NCBI RefSeq assembly: GCF_004005375.1
Contig: NZ_RZUF01000021.1
Location: 33,593-97,592, forward strand
Length of the DNA stretch: 64,000 bases
Reading direction: 5' to 3'
From: Rheinheimera sediminis
Lineage (GTDB): Bacteria; Pseudomonadota; Gammaproteobacteria; Enterobacterales; Alteromonadaceae
The notes under the pieces are model-generated. The model saw nothing but the letters and a program-made list of their open reading frames with translations. It was not told the DNA's origin and made no database searches. The first letter of the stretch is position 1. Each line of letters opens with the position of its first letter. Below are positions 52,867 through 62,587 of the stretch, one piece after another. Position numbers and translations under genes: made by a program.

Positions 52867-53546
52867 GTGCGCCAGGCATGGCGCGTTGCGCGTAAGCGCA
52901 ACTGGTTTGACTGTGGTAGTCAAACTGGTGACTTGGAGGTGCAAGTCCTCTACACACCCGGTAAGGGGAAGTGTTAGCTGAACGGCAAGGGTGTTCATCG
53001 TGAGGTGAAATCTGAAGGAAGCTGAAAGCAAAATGCTGGCCTGACGAACAGGAAGCGATTTAGGCGTTGTAGCAGGGTGAGGTGGCCATTATCACTAAAG
53101 CCCAATACTTACACGGAATGCTACAACGTAAAGTCGACAGGTATAAGCAGGAAGGTCGCGCGAATTACCCTGGGAGATCTGTCGCCCTGCCACGAGCTAC
53201 TGGCGCTGTGAAGTGTCGGGATGGGGCAACAGAAGTCAGCAGAGGCCGTATTAGTGATGTAAAACCGACATCATGAAGGGCTGAACCTGTCACGAGCGGC
53301 AAGTCACGCGTGCTCTCGAGTTATCGGAACACAAGGCAATGAAAATAATCATTGTGCCGACAAATAAACAAGAAGGGTCGGAAACCTGGACGGTGTTTGC
53401 GGTGTTCTAAACGATAACCGGCGACACGATGCACGAAACAGACTCATGTATTGAATACGTTCGATACAGACAGGAACCGCCGTATGCGGAACCGCATGTA
53501 CGGTGGTGTGAGAGGACGGCGGGAGCGATCCCGCCTCCTACTCGAT
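52867..53546 (+). mobile_element. Group II intron without its reverse transcriptase
   Basis: About 680 bases. The 5' end GTGCGCCAGGCATGGCGC and the downstream signatures GACTTGGAGGTGCAAGTCCT, AACGGCAAGGGTGT, ATCGTGAGGTG, CTGACGAACAGGAAGC, TACCCTGGGAGATCTG and CAGAAGTCAGCAGAGGCC are those of bacterial group II intron domains I to IV. Domain V is at about 53474-53508 (ACCGCCGTATGCGG ... TACGGTGGT) and domain VI at about 53511-53546, ending CCTACTCGAT. The intron-encoded protein is missing: only short frames remain (for example 53082-53276). It lies directly behind a terminator hairpin, a favoured target of some bacterial introns. Confidence 0.88.
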
Positions 53547-53582
53547 TTCACATCTGTCTGATTTTATCGCAAGAACAGATGT

Positions 53583-53617
53583 AAAAAAACGCCTGATGAC
53601 AAAGCTGTAATCAGGCG
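53583..53617 (-). terminator. Rho-independent terminator on minus strand
   Basis: CGCCTGAT (53590-53597) pairs with ATCAGGCG (53610-53617); on the minus strand it is followed by seven T residues. It lies about 155 bases beyond the stop of the minus-strand glycosyltransferase gene and may end its transcript. Confidence 0.75.
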
Positions 53618-53771
53618 CAAAGTACACAAGGCTGGGATTGGTCAAGTAAAAGACCTGTAGCTTTTACAACCTGTTCTGCTGTGCGGCAGGAACGGAGCAG
53701 AGTGTGCACCTGTTTTGCGCTATGTACCTTGATATAGAACAATAAAATACCTAGTTTGCCAATTTCCCCTG

Positions 53772-54734
53772 TTAGCCTTTACTTCTGTGTCGCTGGAAAA
53801 AAAATGGCGCAAAAGCCAGATGGAGTTTTTTTCGTAACGAGAAACCTAGCCACCACCAGACTTTACGGATCAGCGCTTTAGATTGCCGATCAAGCTCAGC
53901 TGGGTAGCTGTGCTGAGTTTGATTGCTCAGTTGTAATTTATAAAGCAAATAAGCTAAATGAAACAATAGGATGTAACGTAAACGCTCTGACAGAGCAGGG
54001 AGCGAATGCTTCTGCCTTAGCGCGTTAAAAAAGCTTTGTAATTGCTGCTGATGCTCGGTTTTCACATGAAAAGACGCGCTGGCACAGTGTTCTCTGTAGC
54101 CATAAAGTGGCAAACGCAGATGATAAAGCCGCTCTGCTGCCTGATATAAAGCTGGCATCGCCATTACATCTTCGCAAAAAGCGATGCCGGGCGGAAATTG
54201 AAAATCTGGCATGAGGTTTTTGCGATAGATCCTTAACCATGGAAACCAACGACTGGATTGGTACACTTCTTTGACCGCTTTGTGTTTTTCCAGCCAGCCT
54301 TGTTTACGATGCAAATAGCGCTCCTTGGCGTGATTCAGCGCTGCAGCATCCGTAAAGCGTTTGTAACCCAGTTCAATCAAATCTGGTTGATGCTCAGTGA
54401 TCACAGCTAATACATTGCTGATGTAGCCAGGCAGCACTATATCGTCAGCATCGATAAAACCAATATAGCCGCCTTCTGCTTTGGCTAAACCGGCATTTCT
54501 TGCCAGGCTTACACCAGCATTAGCCTGACAGAGCAACAAGTAAGATTCTGGTCGTGCTGAACTACAAATGTGCTGTTGTGCCAGTTCCAGGCTACCGTCT
54601 GTGGCACCATCGCAGATCAGAATCACCTGAACCTGCTCTGTCAGTTGCTGTTCGATGGAATCAAGCAACTGAGCAAAATACCTGGCTACATTGTAAAAAG
54701 GGACGATAAGAGATAACAGAGGACCTGGCTGCAT
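53772..54734 (-). CDS. Family 2 glycosyltransferase
   Basis: About 320 residues from the Met before QPGPLLSLIVPFYN, the natural GT2 start; the frame is open to 54914 but that extension does not resemble the family. GT-A fold: LLSLIVPFYNVARYFAQLLDSIEQ (nucleotide binding), VILICDGATDGS and the metal-binding DxD in GYIGFIDADDIVLPGY. It transfers a sugar from a nucleotide sugar; acceptor unknown. No other polysaccharide gene is adjacent, so a lone LPS- or exopolysaccharide-decorating enzyme is likely. Confidence 0.85.
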   Translation of the reverse strand: MQPGPLLSLIVPFYNVARYFAQLLDSIEQQLTEQVQVILICDGATDGSLELAQQHICSSARPESYLLLCQANAGVSLARNAGLAKAEGGYIGFIDADDIVLPGYISNVLAVITEHQPDLIELGYKRFTDAAALNHAKERYLHRKQGWLEKHKAVKEVYQSSRWFPWLRIYRKNLMPDFQFPPGIAFCEDVMAMPALYQAAERLYHLRLPLYGYREHCASASFHVKTEHQQQLQSFFNALRQKHSLPALSERLRYILLFHLAYLLYKLQLSNQTQHSYPAELDRQSKALIRKVWWWLGFSLRKKLHLAFAPFFFQRHRSKG

Positions 54735-55015
54735 AGCGGGCTGAACTTTACACAAAAATAGCATGAAGCCGAGTTTATCAGCAGCGGGTATGCTGGAGGC
54801 TAAGGGGTAACAGTTAGTTACTAAGCTGCTAACTATCCTTACATTCAGCATGCTGTTGTGACGAAATTCTATGCTGCTCTGGTGCCATAAAAGCGGGATC
54901 ATCTCTGGAATCACGGTATTTCAGCAGCAGGCTTAATCTTTGCTGTTTTTGCACTTGCTTTAGTTTAAGGATTTTTCAACACTAGCCCGCTGTTTTCTGC
55001 ATTCATCAGGTGGTT

Positions 55016-55891
55016 ATGAAAAGTCTGCTTCACCCTGCGGTCGATCAACCGACTAAGGGAATTCTATGTATGTTACTGGCCGTGGGCATGTTTTGCGCTA
55101 TGGATGCCTGTATGAAGCAACTGACGCAACATTATGGCCCTATGCAAATTACCAGTTTACGAGCTTTGTTTGCCTGGCCCTTAATAGTCGTCTGGTTAGT
55201 GACAACCAATAGGGTGAAGCATTTACTCAATTCACGCTGGTCTTTGCATTTGCTAAGAGCCGTGCTTGGTATCGTCATGTTGTCGGCTTTTGTCTATGCC
55301 ATTCAAACCTTATCGCTCTCTGATGCTTATGCCATCTTTTTTGCAGCACCACTGCTTATCACTGCGATGTCGGTTTGGTTTTTAGGTGAGCATGTGCAAA
55401 TCAGGCAATGGGGTGCTATCGGTATTGGTATGCTGGCGGTGCTGTTTATGCTAAAACCAGAGGGCGATCAATTGCTGAGTTTAGGCGCGCTGGCTGCTTT
55501 GGTTTCAGCACTTTGTTATGCCATTTCTGCTATTACGGTACGGGTTTTATCCCGCACTGACAACAGCGGCAATATGGTGTTTTGGCTGATGACCATGATA
55601 GGTCTTGGTGCCGGTGCTTTAGCTTATCCGGATTGGGTGTCTATATCTTCGGATCATTTGTGGTTATTAGCGCTGATGGGGTTAAGTGGTGCTATAGGTC
55701 AGGTGTTTATTACCGAAGCTTTTCGTTTAGCGCCGGCTTCTGTGATTGCGCCTTTTGAATACACGGCGCTGGTGTGGGGTTTAGGTTTTGATATTCTGCT
55801 ATGGCAGTTGTTTCCAAGCTTATCGCTGCTTATTGGCGCTGGGGTCATTATGGCCAGCGGCTTGTATTTATGGGCGCAGGAGCGGCGCTGA
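55016..55891 (+). CDS. DMT/EamA-family transporter
   Basis: 291 residues, about ten helices in two EamA repeats. Typical markers: GILCMLLAVGMFCAMDACMK at the start, then ITSLRALFAWPLIVVWLV, and in the second half ALVSALCYAISAITVRVL and APFEYTALVWGLGFDILLW. It exports or imports a small metabolite; the substrate cannot be predicted. The ATG at 55016 is two codons inside a GTG; no strong ribosome-binding site. It is a single-gene unit. Confidence 0.9.
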   Translation: MKSLLHPAVDQPTKGILCMLLAVGMFCAMDACMKQLTQHYGPMQITSLRALFAWPLIVVWLVTTNRVKHLLNSRWSLHLLRAVLGIVMLSAFVYAIQTLSLSDAYAIFFAAPLLITAMSVWFLGEHVQIRQWGAIGIGMLAVLFMLKPEGDQLLSLGALAALVSALCYAISAITVRVLSRTDNSGNMVFWLMTMIGLGAGALAYPDWVSISSDHLWLLALMGLSGAIGQVFITEAFRLAPASVIAPFEYTALVWGLGFDILLWQLFPSLSLLIGAGVIMASGLYLWAQERR

Positions 55892-56015
55892 TCTAACCTT
55901 TTTGGTATAGCTTTGAACACCAGACGGGCAGGGCAAGCCCAGCCCCTACATTTTGTGTCATGCTATTGTCATTCTGTGGTTTTAGTATGAAGTTTTTGCA
56001 AAAGGTGTGAATAAT

Positions 56016-57230
56016 ATGCTGATAAAAAAAGGTTTTTCCCTGCTGCCTCTGAGCCTGCTGTCTTTAACTATGCTATCTGGTGTTGCCATGGCTGCTGACG
56101 CTTGTGTGACTGCTCCTTTGGTTATTGCACACCGTGGTGCCAGTGGTCATTTACCCGAACATACGCTGGAAGCATATATGCTTGCCATGCGAATGGGCGC
56201 TGATTTTATCGAACCCGATTTAGTACCCACCAAAGACGGTCAGCTTATCAGCCGTCATGAAAATGATTTAACTCATACCACCAATGTTGCTGTAGTGCCA
56301 CAGTTTGCCGATCGTAAAACCACCAAACGTATCGATGGTATTCCAATTACGGGCTGGTTTAGTGAAGACTTTACTCTGGCTGAAATAAAGCAGTTGAAAG
56401 CACGCGAACCTTTATCCGCATTAAGGCCTCAGGGCGCAGAGCACAATGACAAGTTTGATATTGTTACTCTGGCTGAGATTGTGGGGCTGGTAAAACAGTT
56501 TGAGGCCGATACCGGTCGCAAAGTCGGGCTTTATATTGAAACCAAACACCCGACTTATTTTCGTTATGAAGGCAAAAGGATTGCAGGAGCCCCCATAGCG
56601 CTGGATATCAGCAAAATGCTGGTACAGCAATTACAGCAGCTGCGTTTTACCGAACCAAGCCGGGTCTTTATTCAGTCTTTTGAAGTGCAAAATTTACTTG
56701 AGCTGAAGCAGCAGTTGATGCCAGCTTTGAAGCTGAAGATTCCGCTGATCCAGCTGATTGGTGATACCGAAAAAGCTTATCTACCACCACAAGACAGTTT
56801 TTCTGTGCCTTATGATGTGTTTTATCATCAGCAACAAAGCGCAGATTTAGCTTCCATTTATAAAGGCAGCAGCTTTGTAGCCTTAGAGTCCAAACCTCTG
56901 GATTATTCAGTTTTACTCAACGATAAAGGCCTTAACTTTATACAAAACTATGCCGCTGGTATTGGGCCATGGCGCAGCAGTATTTACCAAAAACACAGCC
57001 TGAATTTAAAGCCCTTTGTCAAAGCGGCCCAGCAGCAGGGCTTAAAAGTGCACCCTTATACCTTTAGGGCTGAAGCGAACTATTTAATGCCCAAAGATGA
57101 AAAAACTACATTTAGTTATAATCAAGAAATGCAGGCTTTGTTCAAGCAGGGCATAGACGGACTGTTTACGGACTATCCAGATTTAGCGCTGGAACAACGC
57201 GCCTTGTTTCAGCAAAGTTGTAAGCTTTAA
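56016..57230 (+). CDS. glpQ: Periplasmic glycerophosphodiester phosphodiesterase
   Basis: 404 residues. Signal peptide about 1-27 (VAMAAD), then the canonical GDPD site: VIAHRGASGHLPEHTLEAY, MGADFIEPDLVPTKDGQLIS (E-x-D metal ligands) and the His in RHENDLTHTT. The insertion typical of GlpQ (TKDGQL..., ETKHPTYFRYEGKRIAG) and the C-terminal FSYNQEMQALFKQGIDGLF are present. It hydrolyses deacylated phospholipids to glycerol-3-phosphate. No glpT neighbour was seen. Start uncertain between GTG 56007 and ATG 56016. Confidence 0.94.
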   Translation: MLIKKGFSLLPLSLLSLTMLSGVAMAADACVTAPLVIAHRGASGHLPEHTLEAYMLAMRMGADFIEPDLVPTKDGQLISRHENDLTHTTNVAVVPQFADRKTTKRIDGIPITGWFSEDFTLAEIKQLKAREPLSALRPQGAEHNDKFDIVTLAEIVGLVKQFEADTGRKVGLYIETKHPTYFRYEGKRIAGAPIALDISKMLVQQLQQLRFTEPSRVFIQSFEVQNLLELKQQLMPALKLKIPLIQLIGDTEKAYLPPQDSFSVPYDVFYHQQQSADLASIYKGSSFVALESKPLDYSVLLNDKGLNFIQNYAAGIGPWRSSIYQKHSLNLKPFVKAAQQQGLKVHPYTFRAEANYLMPKDEKTTFSYNQEMQALFKQGIDGLFTDYPDLALEQRALFQQSCKL

Positions 57231-57278
57231 TATCTGTTTTGCATGATCGCTAAGCTATTAAAACCATGCTGCTTTCTG

Positions 57279-58391
57279 TTAGAGAGCAGCTTTCCACCAG
57301 GGCTTAAATGCTTGTTCCCTGCCATCAAAATAAATGGCTTGGCCAATCACAGGAGTCCATAGCTGGTAATCATGGTTTTGGCTCGCTTTCGACAAACGCT
57401 CGAATGGTTCAAACCAGTCATGAGGTGCCAGAGTAAAACGCCCAACATGGGCCGGAGTCATAGCCTGAGCGTTGAGGTCATCGGCAGCTTGGGCTGCTTG
57501 TTCCGGAGTCATATGCAAGTGTGCCCAACGCGGATCATACTGACCACTATCCAAGGTCACCCAATCAAAGGCGCCAAATTTACTGCGGATCTCCGAAAAG
57601 TGTGATCCATAGCCAGAATCACCACTAAAAAATAGCCGACGTTGCTGGCTTTCTATGACAAAGCCAAGCCACAGCGATTGATTGCGGGTAAAAGTGCGGC
57701 CTGAATAATGCCGGGCAGGAGTGGCATGTATCTTCAGATCTGCACTGATCTCTAGTTCACCGTACCAGTCCAGTTCCTGAATAAGGCTGGAAGCGTAGCC
57801 CCACAGCTCAAAATGCGCTCCTACCCCTAAACCTGTAACCACCTGTTTAACCAAAGGTTTTAGTGCCAGAATTGTATGGTAGTCCAGATGGTCATAGTGG
57901 TCATGCGTAATTAGTAACAGGTCTAGCGCCGGTATATCTGCTGCGGAATACAAATTGGTACCGTCAAAGGCTTTAATCATACCTGGTACTGGCGCTGCAT
58001 AGTCGCTGAACACTGGGTCTATCAGCATGCGTTTGCCACCCAGTTGCAGGTACCAGGAAGAGTGACCTAACCAAATCGCCAGGTCATCCTTCGGATTGAG
58101 GCTAAACAGGTCGGTTTTTTCTGTGGGGAGCAGATGTTCAGGCCGGGTTGTTTTCTTGTCGGCAAGCCAGTTTTCTATACGGATAGATAACTGGGTCGCG
58201 CCCTTTGTCAAAAAAGGCGTCTCAAGCTGATTCTGGAAGGCGCCTTCAGCATAGTTTGCAGAGGACTGGATCCTGTCCAGTTTTGCTCCATCAGGCAAGC
58301 TGCCGAATAAGGCATGCTGAAAATAGGCATAAGTGAAGACTGCTAGTAGAGCCAGCAGACAGGCAAATCCAATACATAGTTTTTTTATCAT
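57279..58391 (-). CDS. MBL-fold metallohydrolase, NAPE-PLD/UlaG-like, membrane-anchored
   Basis: 370 residues. N-terminal helix about 7-26. Metallo-beta-lactamase motifs: LGHSSWYLQLGGKRMLIDPVF, LLITHDHYDHLDYHT (HxHxDH), FSGDSGYG and PAHVGRFTLAPHDWFEP at the end. This resembles the NAPE-PLD/RomA group of phosphodiesterases. The catalytic part is probably periplasmic; substrate unknown. It is convergent with glpQ, so both could act on phospholipid-derived diesters, but this is inference only. Confidence 0.88.
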   Translation of the reverse strand: MIKKLCIGFACLLALLAVFTYAYFQHALFGSLPDGAKLDRIQSSANYAEGAFQNQLETPFLTKGATQLSIRIENWLADKKTTRPEHLLPTEKTDLFSLNPKDDLAIWLGHSSWYLQLGGKRMLIDPVFSDYAAPVPGMIKAFDGTNLYSAADIPALDLLLITHDHYDHLDYHTILALKPLVKQVVTGLGVGAHFELWGYASSLIQELDWYGELEISADLKIHATPARHYSGRTFTRNQSLWLGFVIESQQRRLFFSGDSGYGSHFSEIRSKFGAFDWVTLDSGQYDPRWAHLHMTPEQAAQAADDLNAQAMTPAHVGRFTLAPHDWFEPFERLSKASQNHDYQLWTPVIGQAIYFDGREQAFKPWWKAAL

Positions 58392-58556
58392 GTATCAACT
58401 CTGATTGTTTAAGGCAGCTTTTCACATTGGGTCCACAGCATCGAAGTGCTGAGGTTTTACTGCAGTGCTTTAAGGATACATAATCCATTGTACAGATGAA
58501 GCTGCAAGTCGATTAGCCGGGTAAAACTCTATGCAATGATGAGTTATTTTCAATAA

Positions 58557-59480
58557 TCATAATTCTGGCAAAACAGTAATCTGTTTATTCTCTTTGTATC
58601 TGATGGCATTTACAAAAGCCATAAAAGCAGGTGAAGCTTGACGACGATTTGGGTAATACAAATGGTACCCCTGAAAATACGGACTCCAGTCGGTTAGGAT
58701 CATTTTTAATTGGCCATCTGCCAGATAAGGCGCAACTAAGGGTTCAGGCACATAAGCCAGTCCAATACCATCCACAGCAGCATTCAGCACATGCATAATG
58801 CTGTTAAACACCAGCGGGCCTTCAGCTTTTACAGTAAAAGAGCGTTGGTCTTTTTCAAATTCCCACGCATAAATTGACCCAGCCACTCGATGACGAATAT
58901 TAATGCAGGCATGTTCTGTAAGTTCATCTGGTGTTGATGGTGCTGAGTGACGTGCAAAGTAGTCAGGAGATCCCACCACCACCAAGCGCCAGTCAGGCCC
59001 TATACGCACGGCAATCATATCTTTACTGATGGATTCTCCAAGCCGGATCCCTGCATCAAAGCGTTCTTCTACCAGATTGGTAAAGCCATAATCTACGTAG
59101 AGTTCTAGTTGGATTTCCGGGTAATCACGCAAAAAATTAGCCAGCATAGGGCGTAAATGCAGCTGGATTTGATCATCGGTGCAGGTCAATCGAATGGTGC
59201 CTTTGGGTTTATCTCTGAGTTCACCCAGAGCGTCCAACTCGGCGTTGATCTGCTCAAACAAAGGACTAATCGACTCTGATAACCGCACACCAGCTTCGGT
59301 CAGCGAGACATTACGTGTTGTTCTGGTTAGCAAACGCACTCCTAAACGTTCTTCCAAAGCACGAATGGTGTGACTCAAAGCCGAAGGTGTAACCCGCAGT
59401 ATGGCTGCTGCTTTGGTAAAGCTTTGCTGCTGCGCCACCGCCAGAAAGGCCTGTAAATCCTTCATCTTGTCTTGTGCCAT
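58557..59480 (-). CDS. LysR-type transcriptional regulator
   Basis: 307 residues. N-terminal HTH: DLQAFLAVAQQQSFTKAAAILRV-type helix (QSFTKAAAIL and TPSALSHTIRALEERLGV), then TRTTRNVSLTEAG, and a substrate-binding domain from about 90. It is divergent from the MFS / cyclophilin-like / hydrolase set with about 100 bases between, so it most likely controls these genes in response to an unknown small molecule. A degenerate LysR T-N11-A type site may lie in the gap; none was clear by eye. Confidence 0.92.
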   Translation of the reverse strand: MAQDKMKDLQAFLAVAQQQSFTKAAAILRVTPSALSHTIRALEERLGVRLLTRTTRNVSLTEAGVRLSESISPLFEQINAELDALGELRDKPKGTIRLTCTDDQIQLHLRPMLANFLRDYPEIQLELYVDYGFTNLVEERFDAGIRLGESISKDMIAVRIGPDWRLVVVGSPDYFARHSAPSTPDELTEHACINIRHRVAGSIYAWEFEKDQRSFTVKAEGPLVFNSIMHVLNAAVDGIGLAYVPEPLVAPYLADGQLKMILTDWSPYFQGYHLYYPNRRQASPAFMAFVNAIRYKENKQITVLPEL

Positions 59481-59583
59481 TGCTGAATTTTTCTCACAAC
59501 TACATAAAGATTATGTCTACTAATCAAAATATAAAAGCTCTGTCAAGATAAAGCTATGTTTTGGTCTTTGAAGACGTGATGAA

Positions 59584-60807
59584 ATGAATAGCTATATTTA
59601 TAGCTCCGATGTTGCTGAGACAGCGAATAGCTGGGGTAGCGTATTTGCCATGTCAGTGTGCGCTTTTGCGCTGGTTGCATCTGAGTTTTTGCCTGTCAGT
59701 TTGCTCACTCCTTTAGCTGAAGATTTAGGCGTAACTGAAGGGTTAGCTGGTCAGGGTATCGCTATCTCTGGCTTTTTTGCTGTGCTGGCCAGCCTGTTTA
59801 TTTCTCCACTTTTTGGGAAGCTTGACCGCAAAACTTTGCTGCTGGGGCTGACCGCTGTCATGGGCTTGTCAGGCGCTATTGTTGCCTTTGCGCCTGACTA
59901 TCAGATGTATATGCTCGGCCGTGCGCTGATCGGCGTAGTTGTCGGCGGGTTTTGGTCTATGTCAGCCGCTACCGCTATTCGATTAGTACCTTCACATCAA
60001 GTGCCACGCGCCCTTGCTATCGTTAATGGCGGTAATGCTCTGGCTACAGTGGTCGCTGCACCGCTTGGAGCCTGGCTCGGGGCCACAGTGGGTTGGCGCT
60101 TTGCGTTTTTTTGTCTGGTGCCTCTAGCGCTGATGGCGCTTGGCTGGTTGTGGCTTTCTTTGCCTTCGATGCCTGCAACTGTTCAAAAAAATCGGCCAGG
60201 TCAGTTATTTAAAGTATTTGCTTTACTAAAACGACCCGCTGTCCTGTCTGGTTTTTTTGCCAGCAGTCTGATGTTTATGGGACAGTTTGCACTCTTCACT
60301 TATCTGCGGCCCTTTCTTGAAACTGTTACAGGGGTTCAAGGTGCCACAATTTCGTTCTATTTACTGGTCGCAGGGGCTACCGGCTTTATCGGTACTGTGT
60401 TTATAAGTCAGCTCCTGCACTGGCGCTTTTACCAAACGCTGATTGCTATTCCTCTGGTGATGACACTAACAGCATTGCTGCTGACCCTGGTTGGTGAACG
60501 CAGTCACGCTGTGCTGGTTTTGCTTGGGTTATGGGGCCTGACTGCAACAGCAGCACCTGTAGGCTGGTGGGCTTGGATAGCTCAGGTATTTCCTGATGAC
60601 GCTGAAGCAGGTGGTGGCCTCTTTGTCGCTATGGTGCAGCTATCTATTGCCTTGGGGTCGACAGTCGGCGGCCTGCTGTTTGATCACAGTGGCTACCAAA
60701 GTACTTTTTTATTCAGCGCTGCCCTGCTGCTGATTTCCGCAGGCCTGACAGTCATCACTGCACCTAGGGCAGACCCAATGCAGCAGAAGGTAGGTTCAGA
60801 TGACTAA
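59584..60807 (+). CDS. MFS transporter, sugar/drug efflux type
   Basis: 407 residues, about 12 helices. The first half has FALVASEFLPVSLLTPLAEDLGV and TEGLAGQGIAISGFFAVLAS, the AraJ/SotB/NepI-like group, and GALIVAFAP with motif A as GKLDRKTLLLG. It is believed to export sugars, nucleosides or drugs. It is transcribed away from the LysR gene and overlaps the next gene by eight bases (60800-60807), so this is an operon. Confidence 0.9.
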   Translation: MNSYIYSSDVAETANSWGSVFAMSVCAFALVASEFLPVSLLTPLAEDLGVTEGLAGQGIAISGFFAVLASLFISPLFGKLDRKTLLLGLTAVMGLSGAIVAFAPDYQMYMLGRALIGVVVGGFWSMSAATAIRLVPSHQVPRALAIVNGGNALATVVAAPLGAWLGATVGWRFAFFCLVPLALMALGWLWLSLPSMPATVQKNRPGQLFKVFALLKRPAVLSGFFASSLMFMGQFALFTYLRPFLETVTGVQGATISFYLLVAGATGFIGTVFISQLLHWRFYQTLIAIPLVMTLTALLLTLVGERSHAVLVLLGLWGLTATAAPVGWWAWIAQVFPDDAEAGGGLFVAMVQLSIALGSTVGGLLFDHSGYQSTFLFSAALLLISAGLTVITAPRADPMQQKVGSDD

Positions 60808-61294
60808 AACATTTGATCACTTCTTCAATGTCAGGGCTTTTATTGCATTACTTATTCTATTCGCCGGCGTTTTTGCGCCAGCAGCTAACGCTGTAGTCAG
60901 GTCGAAGGAGGCCCCAGTGTTCAAGATACAAAAGGTATACAAAATTCAAATTGAACTGGATGGAGCTTTGATCTCTGCCACTTTGGATGATAACCCTACA
61001 GTACGGGATTTTATCACCCATCTGCCGATGACATTAGAGCTAAAAGACTACGCATCGACCGAAAAAATTGGTTTTTTGCCTGACAAGCTGACCACGCAAA
61101 ATGCACCGCCCGGCAGCATACCTTCGGTTGGCGACATCAGCTATTACGCGCCTTGGGGCAATCTGGCAATTTTCTATAAAGATTTTGCCTATTCCCAGTA
61201 TCTCGTAAGGCTTGGACGGATCAGCAGCGGTATAGAACACCTGAACTTTAGCGGCGAAAAGTACGCCACTATCAGCCTTATTCACTCTAATTAA
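60800..61294 (+). CDS. Exported cyclophilin-like-fold protein
   Basis: 164 residues. Signal-like helix about 10-28 (FIALLILFAGVFAPAANA), then a cyclophilin-like domain of the AF0060/DUF3830 kind: IQIELDGALISATLDDNPTV, DFITHLPMTLELKDYASTEK and GDISYYAPWGNLAIFYKDFA. Enzymatic role unknown. It overlaps the MFS gene by eight bases and precedes the Tat hydrolase by about 18. Confidence 0.8.
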   Translation: MTKTFDHFFNVRAFIALLILFAGVFAPAANAVVRSKEAPVFKIQKVYKIQIELDGALISATLDDNPTVRDFITHLPMTLELKDYASTEKIGFLPDKLTTQNAPPGSIPSVGDISYYAPWGNLAIFYKDFAYSQYLVRLGRISSGIEHLNFSGEKYATISLIHSN

Positions 61295-61312
61295 GCTATG
61301 AGGATAGAAATC

Positions 61313-62455
61313 ATGAACAAGGGTCAACCCAAGATGAAACAAGCCGGACAACCGGACGCTGGTCGGCGTAATTTATTAAAAATGACAAGCGCAGGTATTG
61401 CTGCCGCTTGTGTTGCGCCACTTTTTACAACCTCAGTGGCTGCTGCAGCCCCAGTCTCTGTTGGTGCTCAAACGGAACTGAAACTTAGTACAGAGTGGGA
61501 CAAAACCTTCGCCAAAAGTGACAAAGTGGATCATAAAAAAGTCAGCTTTAAAAACCGCTATGGCATTCGGTTAGCTGCTGATTTATATCAACCCAAAAAT
61601 CCCGGAGTACTAAACACGAGCGGCAAGCTGGCAGCTATTGTGGTGGGGGGGCCTTTTGGTGCTATTAAAGAGCAATCCTCTGGTTTATATGCGCAGATCA
61701 TGGCTGAGCGAGGTTTCGTAACTCTTGCTTTTGATCCATCCTTTACCGGCGAGAGTGGTGGCGAGCCACGTCATGTTGCCTCACCTGATATTAATACCGA
61801 AGATTTTAGTGCAGCAGTGGATTTTATTGGCTTATTAGCTAATGTCGATCGTGAGCGTATTGGCATACTTGGTATTTGTGGCTGGGGTGGCATGGCGTTA
61901 AATGCTGCTGCCATCGACAAGAGAGTGAAAGCTGTAGTAGCCAGTACTATGTACGATATGACGCGAGTGATGTCCAAAGGCTATAACGACAGTGTGACCA
62001 AAGAACAGCGAACTGCAACACTGGAACAACTAGGTCAGCAGCGCTGGAAAGATGCGGAGAAAGGTGAACCTGCGCTCGGTCCTGTTTACAATGAACTCAA
62101 AGGGGGCGAACCACAATTTTTAGTAGATTATGCAGGGTATTACAAATCCCGCGCTCGTGGCTTTCACCCACGAGCTATTAACTCGAACAGCTCCTGGACC
62201 ATGACTAATCCATTATCCTTTATGAATATGCCGTTGCTGTCGTATATCAACGAAATTTCGCCCCGCCCGCTATTGTTGGTGCATGGTGAAAAAGCGCACT
62301 CCCGTTACTTTGCTGAAACTGCCTATGCCGCAGCAGCAGAGCCAAAAGAGTTAATGATTATCAAAGGCGCGACTCATATTGACCTGTACGATCGGCTTGA
62401 TGTGATCCCCTTTGACAAAATGACCAGTTTTTTTCAGCAACACCTAATGGCCTAA
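61313..62455 (+). CDS. Tat-exported alpha/beta hydrolase
   Basis: 380 residues from ATG 61313; AGGA lies eight bases upstream. Tat signal: RRNLLKMTSAGIAAACVAPL with the twin Arg. The hydrolase fold shows VVGGPFGAIKEQSSGLYAQI, the nucleophile region GILGICGWGGMALNAA in which the usual Ser is Cys (ICGWGG), Asp in RPLLLVHGEKAHS, and His in GATHIDLYDRLD. This Cys suggests dienelactone-hydrolase-like chemistry. Together with the MFS and cyclophilin-like genes it forms a unit controlled by the divergent LysR. Substrate unknown. Confidence 0.88.
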   Translation: MNKGQPKMKQAGQPDAGRRNLLKMTSAGIAAACVAPLFTTSVAAAAPVSVGAQTELKLSTEWDKTFAKSDKVDHKKVSFKNRYGIRLAADLYQPKNPGVLNTSGKLAAIVVGGPFGAIKEQSSGLYAQIMAERGFVTLAFDPSFTGESGGEPRHVASPDINTEDFSAAVDFIGLLANVDRERIGILGICGWGGMALNAAAIDKRVKAVVASTMYDMTRVMSKGYNDSVTKEQRTATLEQLGQQRWKDAEKGEPALGPVYNELKGGEPQFLVDYAGYYKSRARGFHPRAINSNSSWTMTNPLSFMNMPLLSYINEISPRPLLLVHGEKAHSRYFAETAYAAAAEPKELMIIKGATHIDLYDRLDVIPFDKMTSFFQQHLMA

Positions 62456-62587
62456 GCACTGATTAAAGGACTGAGTTATGAGGATAAAGCAAAAACAGCA
62501 TGTGCTGAAAATTGGCTTTGAACTGACTTTGGTAGGAAGAGGTTTAAACCACTGCAAACATTATTCTGAGCTTTGATCAAGTTGTTT

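Noticed and set aside
53082..53276. 64-codon frame inside the group II intron
   Set aside because: It overlaps ribozyme domain sequence and contains no reverse transcriptase motif; not a functional intron-encoded protein.
62478..62576. 32-codon frame after the Tat hydrolase starting ATGAGGATA
   Set aside because: It repeats the ATGAGGATA seen just before the hydrolase start but encodes nothing recognisable; probably a duplication scar.
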